Assembly: GCA_044226845.1 (NCBI GenBank)
Contig: JBGAGG010000005.1
Span: 186,001-250,000, forward strand
Direction: 5' to 3'
Source: JAFDZO01 sp044226845
GTDB taxonomy: Bacteria > Bacteroidota > Ignavibacteria > Tepidaquicellales > Tepidaquicellaceae
DNA: 64,000 nucleotides
Below, in pieces: positions 1 through 8,454 of this stretch. Made by a program: the position numbers and the translations under genes. The number at the start of each line of letters is the position of its first letter. Position 1 is the stretch's first letter. The notes under the pieces were generated by a model that was not told the origin of the DNA, made no database searches, and saw only the letters and a program-made list of their open reading frames with translations.

Positions 1-353
1 AACAACTTATCGGCTCCCGGCCGTCTGAATAACAAATCGAGATATGTAATATCTTTTTCAATTTGCGGAAAACTTTTTGCAGATAAATATTCTTCGGCAA
101 GTTTACTTAAATTAAAAATTACGGACCGCATAAATCCGTCGTTGTAGTCAATTTCACCTGTTATCACTTCATAAACGTTACTCTTTTTCAGATTAACATT
201 TTCTAAATCAGGGAAATACTTTTTAATGTAATTATAGAGTTTTATTACATTTTCATTTTTATTGTAGAATGGAGAATTGACTAACTCTCCCAACTCTTTA
301 AATTCTTTTGGTGTAAATACCTTCAGTAGCTCTATAAGATTACTTTTATGCAT
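1..353 (-). CDS. Unknown protein, paralog of the next gene (3' end cut by window edge)
   Basis: An open frame starts with ATG at 353-351 and runs off the left edge of the window (117 codons seen). I do not recognise a named family. The N-terminus (MHKSNLIELL, then FTPKEFKELGEL and SPFYNKNENV) lines up over its length with the N-terminus of the neighbour at 364-1821 (FTPNEMKEMGDF, SPYFNKNKKV), including a shared 'YNDG.MR' block near residue 72. The start lies 10 nt past the neighbour's stop on the same strand, so the two form a tandem duplicated pair, probably co-transcribed. No signal peptide is seen, so a cytoplasmic helical protein is likely. The rest of the gene lies outside the window. 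Confidence 0.75.
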   Translation of the reverse strand, partial: MHKSNLIELLKVFTPKEFKELGELVNSPFYNKNENVIKLYNYIKKYFPDLENVNLKKSNVYEVITGEIDYNDGFMRSVIFNLSKLAEEYLSAKSFPQIEKDITYLDLLFRRPGADKL

Positions 354-363
354 TATTATAAAC

Positions 364-1821
364 TTATCCTGCTTTTAGTTCAGCTATTTTTTCAAAAAAC
401 CATTTTTTCTTATAAACATTCTCCGTGTTTTCAATTTCCTTTTTTAAAATGTACAATTCAGAAACATCATTTTTGCTTTTTATTTTTAATAGAAGATTTA
501 CAAATTTTATAAATTTTAATATTCTTTCTTTTTCAGTATCAGTTATCAGTTTGTCGTTTGAAATGAAATGTTTGAAGTTGTCGATATATCCAAATGCTTC
601 GACTATAAGATTTTGCTCGTAATAAATTTCAAGTGTGATACATTTTTTACTTATTTTGTAATTTACATTATCAATTTCTTTTATTTCATTAATATATGAA
701 AGTGCTTTGTCAAAATTTTTCTTTTGAAGGTTTAATCTTGCATAACAAAGATTTAACACATTGCTTTTATCTTTTTCATCAAGGTATTCCTTGTACTTGT
801 TAATAAAATCTTCTGCCCACTCGATTTTGCCAAGATTCATACCCATACCTGCAATATTCTGAAAATCAGTGTCAGTCATTCTTCCGCCTTCGACTTTAGA
901 AAACAATTTTCTTTCAAGAATGAACTTATGCAGAGAGTGTTTCTCTTCATAATACTGTTCTTTTTCTTTATATATCATTGCCAGACAAAAGTTTTCTAAA
1001 ATAGAAATAGTGCTAAACCTTTCCAACCAGCTGAAAGAATAAAAATTATCAATCAGGTGTTTCTTTAACTCATTGTAGTATTTTTCATCGTCATTAAGAA
1101 GTAAACGCAGCTCCAGATAATGAAGCTTTAAAATAGGAATTTTCATATAAGCAGGATGTTTGTTCAGATACTCCAGCACTACTTCACGGAAGTCATCTTC
1201 ATAGTTCACATTATAAAGTGATTGCGTATTGAGTAAATATCGATACTGATTTAAAATAGTAATGAAAAAATTATTTTTAAGATACTCGGTTTTTCTGAAA
1301 TACTCATGTTTCGGCAGATCAGTAACGTTTAAAATATTGTCATCAATTAAAAATTTATATTTACCTGCTAAAATTTCTACTTCATATTCGTTGAGATAAA
1401 AATCGGCATCTTTAATTTCTATTTTTGAATTTTTTTCTTTTATTGAGTTATATTTTTTTTCAAATAGTCTCGGTGCCTTTTTATCAAGCACATAGTACTC
1501 CAGCAAAAATCTGTCTTTCAAATAAGAACTTCTCTGAAATTTACTTATCGAGATAAAATCTTCGCAAAGTACATTTAAAGAATGTATTATCAGCCTCATT
1601 ATACCGTCGTTATATTCCTTCCCCGGATACAACTTTTTATAAACAATTTCCTTATCACTTTTCGGTGTATTGAAGTCAGGATACAGGTCTTTCAGTAGGG
1701 AAAATAGTTCAATTACTTTTTTATTCTTGTTAAAATAGGGGGACGTGAGAAAATCACCCATCTCTTTCATTTCATTGGGAGTAAAGTTTGAGAGAATATT
1801 TATAAGATTTGTTTTTCTCAT
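364..1821 (-). CDS. Unknown helical-repeat-like protein, 485 aa
   Basis: An intact 485-residue frame with an ATG start. It has no signal peptide and no membrane segment. It is rich in Lys, Glu, Tyr and Leu and reads as a chain of amphipathic helices, such as the stretch near residues 350-440 with 'ARLNLQKKNFDKALSYINEI', which resembles a TPR-like helix pair. That fold guess is inference. The N-terminal 100 residues are paralogous to the partial gene immediately downstream (1-353). The gene is first in the pair; upstream lies an AT-rich gap with the divergent gene pair starting near 2281. No catalytic motif is visible and I assign no function. Confidence 0.7.
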   Translation of the reverse strand: MRKTNLINILSNFTPNEMKEMGDFLTSPYFNKNKKVIELFSLLKDLYPDFNTPKSDKEIVYKKLYPGKEYNDGIMRLIIHSLNVLCEDFISISKFQRSSYLKDRFLLEYYVLDKKAPRLFEKKYNSIKEKNSKIEIKDADFYLNEYEVEILAGKYKFLIDDNILNVTDLPKHEYFRKTEYLKNNFFITILNQYRYLLNTQSLYNVNYEDDFREVVLEYLNKHPAYMKIPILKLHYLELRLLLNDDEKYYNELKKHLIDNFYSFSWLERFSTISILENFCLAMIYKEKEQYYEEKHSLHKFILERKLFSKVEGGRMTDTDFQNIAGMGMNLGKIEWAEDFINKYKEYLDEKDKSNVLNLCYARLNLQKKNFDKALSYINEIKEIDNVNYKISKKCITLEIYYEQNLIVEAFGYIDNFKHFISNDKLITDTEKERILKFIKFVNLLLKIKSKNDVSELYILKKEIENTENVYKKKWFFEKIAELKAG

Positions 1822-2280
1822 CTAAATTTCTAAAAACAATTGAAGTTTTTTTTCCACAATTGAATATTAAAACAATTCAAACTTAAAAATGAGTCAAAAA
1901 ACTTTATATTTAGCCTATTTTTCAATTTTTCCACTTATTTTAAAGTAAAAATTTTAAACAAAATAAAAAAAGTCTCTTTGTTAAGCAGGACTGTTCATTA
2001 TATTTTCGTAACAGCTGCAAATGAAAATTGAATATGAACGTGCAAAAATTCCTTGATACAAAAACCGGAAAAAATCTTAAACCGGGCAGGCAAAACAAAA
2101 TAATGATATAAGATTTTGGGGATAACTATGGCAGGCTGCCCGGCCTTTTCTTTATTTTTATCGGGGATTGAGACAAAGAACCGGTCAGCCTCCATTTTAA
2201 ACAATATTTTTTATAATTCAATACCCGATAATTTTTCTAAGCAATTATCTATAATATTCAAAATAAAAGAAATACCCGAT
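1822..2280. other. AT-rich intergenic gap between divergent genes
   Basis: About 460 nt between the minus-strand gene ending its 5' side at 1821 and the small plus-strand gene at 2281. It must contain promoters for both directions. I see no RNA gene. A GC-rich patch near 2126-2146 (GGCAGGCTGCCCGG) stands out from the AT-rich surroundings and could fold weakly. An in-frame ATG at 2116 would extend the downstream small gene, but the extension has no protein-like character. Confidence 0.5.
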
Positions 2281-2478
2281 ATGAAACAATTTAAAACAAA
2301 AATATTATCAAATCTAATTTTTAGAAACTTTATGTCGGTGTATTGGGCCATGTATTATCTGGAAAAGCTTGGGGAGAAAAAAAGAAATGAAAAGAAAAGT
2401 GTTTCAGATAAAAAAGAGAAACCCATAAAATTAATAATTAAAGATAAACCTGCATCAGAGAAGAAAAAAATCAAATGA
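2281..2478 (+). CDS. Small basic protein, 65 aa, unknown
   Basis: Starts at ATG 2281 and encodes 65 residues. The first half is mixed hydrophobic/aromatic (NFMSVYWAMYYLEKLG) and the second half is almost entirely Lys, Glu, Asp and Ser. The stop overlaps the start of the LamG/dockerin gene in an ATGA arrangement (ATG at 2475, TGA at 2476-2478), which suggests translational coupling. A longer frame from 2116 exists, but its extra 55 residues look like translated non-coding DNA. No family is recognised. It may be a real small gene or only the leader through which the next gene is translated. Confidence 0.4.
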   Translation: MKQFKTKILSNLIFRNFMSVYWAMYYLEKLGEKKRNEKKSVSDKKEKPIKLIIKDKPASEKKKIK

Positions 2479-4892
2479 TAACTAAATTTTCAAAATATAT
2501 TCTTTTCTCCCTATGTTCCATTTTGTTCAGCAGTGGAATTTCATTTGCCCAGCTAAGCTGGAATCAAGCCGGGAAATTTAACGGCTCTGCGATTCAGCCA
2601 TATACATATTTATCGACTCCCAATGCTTCAGAGTTTAACAACATTAGTGAAATAATGATAGAATCTTGGGTGTATTTAACAAATTCAAACAGTTCATGTA
2701 TATTCATTGATAAAGGTAATGCTAATTACAGAATTGCCTATAGCATTGGTCAGCTATATTTCAGAACTAATAATGTTGTTGCCGGAGTAAATGATCTAAC
2801 ATATAGTGTAAATTTATCTGCAAACAGATGGTATCATGTCGCAGCTATTGCCCGTGATACTGCTATAAATCCATTTCAATTTGTAAAAGTAAGAGAGTTA
2901 TATCTTGACGGTGTTGCTGTTAAGAGAGATTGGCAGTTATTTGAATCAGCAACTTTAGGAAGCTCTGCTGATTCTTTGTTAATAGGTGGTTTTGGCTCTC
3001 CAAGTTTTAGTCATATAGTAAATGGAGCTCTTGACGATGTGAGAATATGGGTCGGAGAATTTTATCCCGCAGATGTAATGCAAAACTTCAGGTCTCCTTT
3101 ATCAGCATGGGGAAATGCATCGAACTACTACAACAAGTGTATTTTATCTGTTGCATTTCAGGATGCAGATAATTCCGGTACTCCATTTTATGTCAGTGAC
3201 CGCTCACGTTATAATCATATCATAAACAATAATAATGTGACAGCGTTCGATCTGAGCCAGCGGCCTTCTGTTACAACTTATCCAAATCAAAGCATTCACT
3301 TAGATGGTTCAGGTCAGTATTTATCGGCTGCTGACCATTCAAGCCTTAGCCCGACGACTGCTGTAACACTGGAAGCATGGGTTTATCCGGAGAAAAATTA
3401 CTCCGGCGCATTCACCGATGTAGGAACAATTTTATGTAAAGGTACATCAGGTGTAAACTACCGTCTAAGTCTTGGCTCTGATAATTCAATTTATGCAACC
3501 ATAAACGGAAATATAAGTTTTCCTTCGGCGCTTGATGCAATAGCGCCTGCAAATCAGTGGACTCATGTTGCATTTACTTATGATGCGTCGAACGGAAACT
3601 ACAATTATTATATAAACGGAATTCCTGCCGGTTCAGGAACTAATGCGCAGGGTAATATTATCAACAGTACAGATTCCTTTTATGTCGGACAGTCATTCTC
3701 GAGTTATTTTTTTAAAGGATACATCGACGAACTTAGAATATCAGCTTACATAAAGTCACAGCAGCAGATAAATAATTACTTGTACAGAGCAATGGATTTG
3801 GGTAACGGACTATCTCCACGACTGTATTTCAGAAACGGTGCCGAATTTTCTTCCCGTTATGTTCCAACATCAAAAAATTTTCCGATTTCTCCTCTGTTGA
3901 AAGCAGATAATTTTAGTTTTCCGAATGCGTGGTATCTTTCAAATAAAAATTTCAGAATCCCTGCGGCAGGAACTTTAGGGTCTTCAAAGTATGACACAAT
4001 TAATATTCCATATTGCAGAGGTATATTAGATGTAAATGTTTTTCTGGCACTGAATCATTCCTACGAAGAGGATTTATCGGTATATCTTATTTCTCCTTCA
4101 GGAGATTCTGTTGAAATGATAAAAGGCAGTACAAGCATGCAGCGTGGGCAGTTTATCACAGTTTTTAACGACCAGGCTGATTCATCTATAATTAGCGGGA
4201 GGTACACATCTTTTTTACCAAATATAAAACCTTCAACTAACTTAATCTCGGTTTTATCTCAGCAGAATATGCAGGGGAACTGGAAGCTGCGTGTAAATGA
4301 CGGAATTAACGGCGATACAGGAATGGTATATGCCTGGGGGCTTCAATTTAATAATATGGTTGCAAAGCCTAACTTAATGACTTTTAACGGCACTGCTAAC
4401 CAGGGAGGATTCTGGACAGGTTCAAATCAGCCTACGGATACTATCAGATATATTCTTAGAAATTCAACTGCTCCATATACTAAAGTGGATTCTGCGATAG
4501 GCTATGTAAATCAGTTCGGATTTTCTACAACATACTTTGCTAATGCGCTTAATAGTTCTTACTACATTGAAGTAAAGCACAGAAATTCTTTATCTGTTTG
4601 GTCGAACATTCCAAGAGCATTTTCGCAAGGAAGTACAACTAGTTATAATTTCCTCGCCGGTCCGGGAAGTGTTTACGGAGGAGAATTACTTTCTGTTAAC
4701 GGCAGATGGTGTATGTACAGCGGAGATATAAATCAGGATGGCACAATAAACGGAAATGATTTTACGGTTTTCAATCAGCATTTCGGACAGAGCGGATATA
4801 TAAACTCAGATCTTAACGGCGACGGAACTGTTAACGGAAACGATTTTACTGTATTCAATACAGGATTCGGTCATCAGACCAGTCATCCTTAA
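2475..4892 (+). CDS. Secreted LamG/P-domain protein with C-terminal dockerin
   Basis: 805 residues. A Sec signal peptide is seen at 1-26 (cut after 'SFAQ'). Two concanavalin-like LamG modules follow at about 26-215 and 265-440 (each with an 'NRWYHVAAI' or 'NQWTHVAFT' core and a terminal 'DELRI/DDVRI' strand). A proprotein-convertase-type P-domain spans about 496-625 (HSYEEDLSVYLISPSGD, then GNWKLRVND...G). The C-terminus (about 749-800) has two Ca-binding dockerin type I repeats: GDINQDGTINGNDF and SDLNGDGTVNGNDF, each followed by TVFN. Unlike its neighbours it lacks a T9SS sorting tail. The modules suggest carbohydrate or protein binding at the cell surface, with the dockerin as the docking element. 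No catalytic domain is seen. Confidence 0.85.
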   Translation: MITKFSKYILFSLCSILFSSGISFAQLSWNQAGKFNGSAIQPYTYLSTPNASEFNNISEIMIESWVYLTNSNSSCIFIDKGNANYRIAYSIGQLYFRTNNVVAGVNDLTYSVNLSANRWYHVAAIARDTAINPFQFVKVRELYLDGVAVKRDWQLFESATLGSSADSLLIGGFGSPSFSHIVNGALDDVRIWVGEFYPADVMQNFRSPLSAWGNASNYYNKCILSVAFQDADNSGTPFYVSDRSRYNHIINNNNVTAFDLSQRPSVTTYPNQSIHLDGSGQYLSAADHSSLSPTTAVTLEAWVYPEKNYSGAFTDVGTILCKGTSGVNYRLSLGSDNSIYATINGNISFPSALDAIAPANQWTHVAFTYDASNGNYNYYINGIPAGSGTNAQGNIINSTDSFYVGQSFSSYFFKGYIDELRISAYIKSQQQINNYLYRAMDLGNGLSPRLYFRNGAEFSSRYVPTSKNFPISPLLKADNFSFPNAWYLSNKNFRIPAAGTLGSSKYDTINIPYCRGILDVNVFLALNHSYEEDLSVYLISPSGDSVEMIKGSTSMQRGQFITVFNDQADSSIISGRYTSFLPNIKPSTNLISVLSQQNMQGNWKLRVNDGINGDTGMVYAWGLQFNNMVAKPNLMTFNGTANQGGFWTGSNQPTDTIRYILRNSTAPYTKVDSAIGYVNQFGFSTTYFANALNSSYYIEVKHRNSLSVWSNIPRAFSQGSTTSYNFLAGPGSVYGGELLSVNGRWCMYSGDINQDGTINGNDFTVFNQHFGQSGYINSDLNGDGTVNGNDFTVFNTGFGHQTSHP

Positions 4893-5018
4893 ACTATAAA
4901 AAATGTAAAAGCAGAATTTTTATCTGTTAATTTCAAAATAAAATAAAGACCTTAATCCCGATAGAACCCCGATAACGGATTAAGTTTAATAATCAATAAT
5001 AAACTTAATATCACAACA

Positions 5019-6230
5019 ATGAAAAAAATTCTTCTAACACTGAGCATTCTCTTCTTTTTTTGTAATGCTTACAGCCAATGGAACGTTCAGTATAGAACAC
5101 AAATATTAAAACAGGGTCCTGATACACTTAGAATCTCCCTTCAGGTAAGATGGACCGGAGCAGGCGGATCTGATTTTGCAATTAATCAGGGCACAATCAG
5201 AGTGCGCTGGTCAGCCTCAAGCTTTGCTAATATAAGAAGTCTTAATACAGCAAATCTCGGTATTGTATTCACCGGGACTACAATTGCCAAAGGATATAGT
5301 TCATCTATCCGACAGAAAACTGCAGTCGGTTCAGATAGCGCTTATCTGATTTCACCGTTAGCACTATCCGCCGCGATAAACTCAAGCGGATGGAGTACTC
5401 CGGATGAACTGATTGGTTCAGGCGACCCTGACAGCGGCTTTGTAGTTACAAATACATACAGAGAAATTTGTCAGTTAAAATGGCTCGTACTTAATGCTAA
5501 CGGAACAGCAAACATTACAATTGATAATGCAGCATCAGGATTTTTAACAGCGGGAAGATTTGATAATTTAAGAAATGCTCCTTCTGCCTTTGCAACAAAT
5601 TTTGCAGCGGTTGATCTGTTAACTGATGATTCACAAACATCCAATACAACTCCATTGCCTGTCGAGTTAGCTTCTTTTCTTTCATCTGTAAATAAAAATA
5701 ATGTACAGTTGAACTGGAGCACTGTAAGCGAAACTAATAATAAAGGGTTTTCAATTGAGCGGGCCAATTCAAGCAATACTGAACTGACATGGAATGAAAT
5801 AAAATTTGTAAACGGAGCAGGTACAACTACAAATCCCATGAGTTATTCATATGAGGATAAAAATCTTGCAACGGCAAAATATAAATACAGACTGAAGCAA
5901 ATTGATTACAATGGTAACTACAAATATTATGATTTGCAGAATGAGGTTGAAATAGGTGTTCCAGCGAAATTTGAGCTAAGTCAGAATTATCCTAATCCGT
6001 TTAACCCGACTACTAAAATAAACTTTTCTCTTCCTTTGGATACTAAAGTATTGCTGAAAGTGTATGATCTTACAGGCAGAGAGTTGTCGACACTGGTTAA
6101 CGGCGATTTAAAGCCGGCTGGATACTATAGTGTAGAATTTAACGGAAGCGGTTTTGCAAGCGGCTTATACATTTACAGAATTCAGACTGATAAAGAATCT
6201 GTATCAAAGAAAATGGTTCTGGTTAAATAA
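5019..6230 (+). CDS. T9SS-sorted surface protein with cohesin-like beta-sandwich domain
   Basis: 403 residues with a signal peptide at 1-20 (ends 'NAYSQ'). Residues about 20-205 form a beta-rich domain (DTLRISLQVRW... EICQLKWLVLNANG...) whose start and end strands resemble cohesin-type sandwiches; that comparison is weak and is inference. Residues 213-310 are an 'LPVELASFLSS' fibronectin-III-like module common in front of T9SS tails. Residues 317-403 are a T9SS type A sorting domain (NYPNPFNPTTKI, GLYIYRI, KKMVLVK end). The last 573 bp are nearly identical to the 3' end of the next gene. The location right after a dockerin protein without a sorting tail makes an anchoring role plausible but unproven. 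Confidence 0.8.
   Translation: MKKILLTLSILFFFCNAYSQWNVQYRTQILKQGPDTLRISLQVRWTGAGGSDFAINQGTIRVRWSASSFANIRSLNTANLGIVFTGTTIAKGYSSSIRQKTAVGSDSAYLISPLALSAAINSSGWSTPDELIGSGDPDSGFVVTNTYREICQLKWLVLNANGTANITIDNAASGFLTAGRFDNLRNAPSAFATNFAAVDLLTDDSQTSNTTPLPVELASFLSSVNKNNVQLNWSTVSETNNKGFSIERANSSNTELTWNEIKFVNGAGTTTNPMSYSYEDKNLATAKYKYRLKQIDYNGNYKYYDLQNEVEIGVPAKFELSQNYPNPFNPTTKINFSLPLDTKVLLKVYDLTGRELSTLVNGDLKPAGYYSVEFNGSGFASGLYIYRIQTDKESVSKKMVLVK
5658..6230 (+). repeat. 573-bp direct repeat, copy 1 (FnIII + T9SS tail)
   Basis: This segment aligns without gaps to 7825-8397, with about 16 mismatches counted by eye (roughly 97% identical). It encodes the fibronectin-like module and the sorting domain. Most differences are at third codon positions. 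A more divergent third copy of only the sorting-domain part (about 264 bp) lies at 10018-10281. Confidence 0.9.
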
Positions 6231-6294
6231 TTAGATGAAGCAATATTACTAAGAGTTAAATTTAAAGTAAAATTCAACAAATAAATTTAATATA

Positions 6295-8397
6295 GTGACT
6301 TCAACTAAAATCCCCGAGCTGAAAGCAGTAATATTTTTTCTCACAATAATTTTTCTTATTTCTTTTAATAATAGTAATTCGCAAAGTGCAAGTGCAGTAA
6401 TAAATGTAAACTCTATTGTAAACCCGAATTCGAAATTATTATTAGGTATTACCTTTGATGCACGTACCGGTCTGACCGGAAACTCCGGTCAGATTGGTTA
6501 TTATAATACAGACGGTTCCCTGATAACTGGTTTAAGTTCTTTGTTTAGCGACTTTCCATTTTATTCCCTGCGTTATCCCGGAAATGGAATAGCTTTTGGT
6601 TTTGACTGGAAAAATTCTATCGGCTTGCCGGCCGCTTCAAGACCTCCACAGAATTTATTGGGTCCGCTTGGTTCTTCTCAGCCAGTCTTATTTGGTTTCG
6701 ATGAATTCATGCAAATGGTTCTTAGTAAAGGAATGAGCATGAATGATATGCAGATTATGGTTCCAATTTACGATACTCTGAGTATCCTTGATCCTGTTAG
6801 ATGGAATGCTGATTGGGTAGAATATGCAAATGCTATATACGACAGTTCAAATTCGAATGGCGGCATAGATTGGGCTGCTGTACGGCATGCCAACGGAAGA
6901 ACGCAGCCTTATGGAATTAAAATCTGGAATATTGGAAACGAACCGTGGTCAACTTCTGAATACGGAGGAACGGCACTCGGATGCTCCAGCTTTTTATCAG
7001 ATGTAACTCCTATAATTGATTCTATGCTTGCAGCAGACTCTACAATAAAAATTACATTGCCGACAGTTGGCGGAGTTTCATCGGGTTGGAATACTACAAT
7101 TAAAAATAGTGTGCTTGTTTCTCAGGGGAAAATATACGGTATTTCACCGCATAATTTTCCGAATGAAACAGTGAACGGAATGCATGTATCAAATATCGAA
7201 ACAGTAATAAAAGCACTATCAGATACTGCGGCAAGATACGGATTGAAAGTAATACTGGGAGATTATTCTCATAATATTCCCAATGGCTCTCCCGCAGCTA
7301 CACAGGATTTAGCAATGCAATGGCAGGGAGCAAATCTTTCAACGGATTTCTTATTACTGATGAGCCAGATTAGTAATGTTGAACGAGTAAATTTCTGGGC
7401 TTTCGGCTTACCTCCTGCAGTTTATCATCCAATCAGATATAACTCCCCTGGAAATTATACTCTAATGCCCGTTGCAGATTTATATAAAAAGCTTTCGCAA
7501 ATTATACTCGAGCAATCTGTTTCAGTTACAAGTACTTCTTCTGCAGGAAGTGATGGAAATCCTTATGCTGTTAGAACAAGTGCCTTCTCTACCTCAAATC
7601 TTTCTCACGTTAATGTGGTTTCAGTTAACAGAGACAGAAACGATACAGTTCTATTTCAGTTAAACGGATTATCCATTTATAATTTATTAGAGGCTAAATT
7701 ACTTAGTGCATCAGGACCATCTGCAGAAGTTATTAATGAAAGCAGCATCGCTGCAGATTCGCTGGGTAAGTATTCATTGCCCCCTCTTTCTGTTTTAATT
7801 TTAAAGTACATTAGCAACAGCTTACCTGTCGAGTTAGCTTCTTTTCTTTCATCTGTAAATAAAAATAATGTACAGTTGAACTGGAACACTGTAAGCGAAA
7901 CTAATAATAAAGGGTTTTCAATTGAGCGGGCCAATTCAGGCAACACTGAACTGACATGGAATGAAATAAAATTTGTGAACGGAGCAGGTACAACTACAAA
8001 TCCCATGAGTTATTCATATGAGGATAAAAATCTTGCAACGGCAAAATATAAATACAGACTGAAGCAAATTGATTACAATGGTAACTACAAATATTATGAT
8101 TTGCAGAATGAAGTTGAAATAGGTGTTCCGGCTAAATTTGAGCTAAGTCAGAATTATCCTAATCCGTTTAACCCGACTACTAAAATAAACTTTTCTCTTC
8201 CTTTGGATACTAAAGTATTGCTGAAAGTGTATGATCTTACAGGCAGAGAGTTGTCAACACTGGTTAACGGTGAATTAAAACCGGCGGGATACTATAGTGT
8301 AGAATTTAACGGTAGCGGTTTTGCAAGCGGCTTATATATTTACAGAATACAGACCGATAAAGAATCTGTATCAAAGAAAATGGTTCTGGTTAAATAA
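6295..8397 (+). CDS. Secreted GH51-like glycosidase with FnIII and T9SS tail
   Basis: 700 residues from a GTG start at 6295. The signal peptide runs to about residue 30 ('SNSQ'). A TIM-barrel-like region (about 35-380) carries the clan A acid/base motif 'NIGNEPW' with E216, and 'GISPHNFPNE' resembling the GH51 barrel histidine site. A C-terminal beta-sandwich of the arabinofuranosidase type follows (about 400-505, ending 'LPPLSVLILKY'). Then come an FnIII-like module (from 510) and a T9SS sorting domain (from about 614). At the place where GH51 enzymes have the nucleophile Glu (usually DEW) this protein has 'LGDYSHN' with D323. It is a paralog of the next gene. Arabinoside or related glucan cleavage is inferred; true activity is uncertain because of the Asp. 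Confidence 0.75.
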   Translation: MTSTKIPELKAVIFFLTIIFLISFNNSNSQSASAVINVNSIVNPNSKLLLGITFDARTGLTGNSGQIGYYNTDGSLITGLSSLFSDFPFYSLRYPGNGIAFGFDWKNSIGLPAASRPPQNLLGPLGSSQPVLFGFDEFMQMVLSKGMSMNDMQIMVPIYDTLSILDPVRWNADWVEYANAIYDSSNSNGGIDWAAVRHANGRTQPYGIKIWNIGNEPWSTSEYGGTALGCSSFLSDVTPIIDSMLAADSTIKITLPTVGGVSSGWNTTIKNSVLVSQGKIYGISPHNFPNETVNGMHVSNIETVIKALSDTAARYGLKVILGDYSHNIPNGSPAATQDLAMQWQGANLSTDFLLLMSQISNVERVNFWAFGLPPAVYHPIRYNSPGNYTLMPVADLYKKLSQIILEQSVSVTSTSSAGSDGNPYAVRTSAFSTSNLSHVNVVSVNRDRNDTVLFQLNGLSIYNLLEAKLLSASGPSAEVINESSIAADSLGKYSLPPLSVLILKYISNSLPVELASFLSSVNKNNVQLNWNTVSETNNKGFSIERANSGNTELTWNEIKFVNGAGTTTNPMSYSYEDKNLATAKYKYRLKQIDYNGNYKYYDLQNEVEIGVPAKFELSQNYPNPFNPTTKINFSLPLDTKVLLKVYDLTGRELSTLVNGELKPAGYYSVEFNGSGFASGLYIYRIQTDKESVSKKMVLVK
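7825..8397 (+). repeat. 573-bp direct repeat, copy 2 (FnIII + T9SS tail)
   Basis: Partner of 5658-6230 at a constant offset of 2167 bp up to and including the stop codon. The very high identity, compared with the unrelated upstream halves of the two genes, points to recent gene conversion or a shuffled cassette. Confidence 0.9.
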
Positions 8398-8454
8398 TAA
8401 TTATTTTAGATAAACAGTTTTTCTTAAATAGAAATTTTTAACTAACTTCCTGGC

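Noticed and set aside
2116..2280. Upstream extension of the small gene at 2281 to an earlier ATG
   Set aside because: The extra 55 residues lack any protein-like pattern, and the local DNA looks like intergenic sequence.
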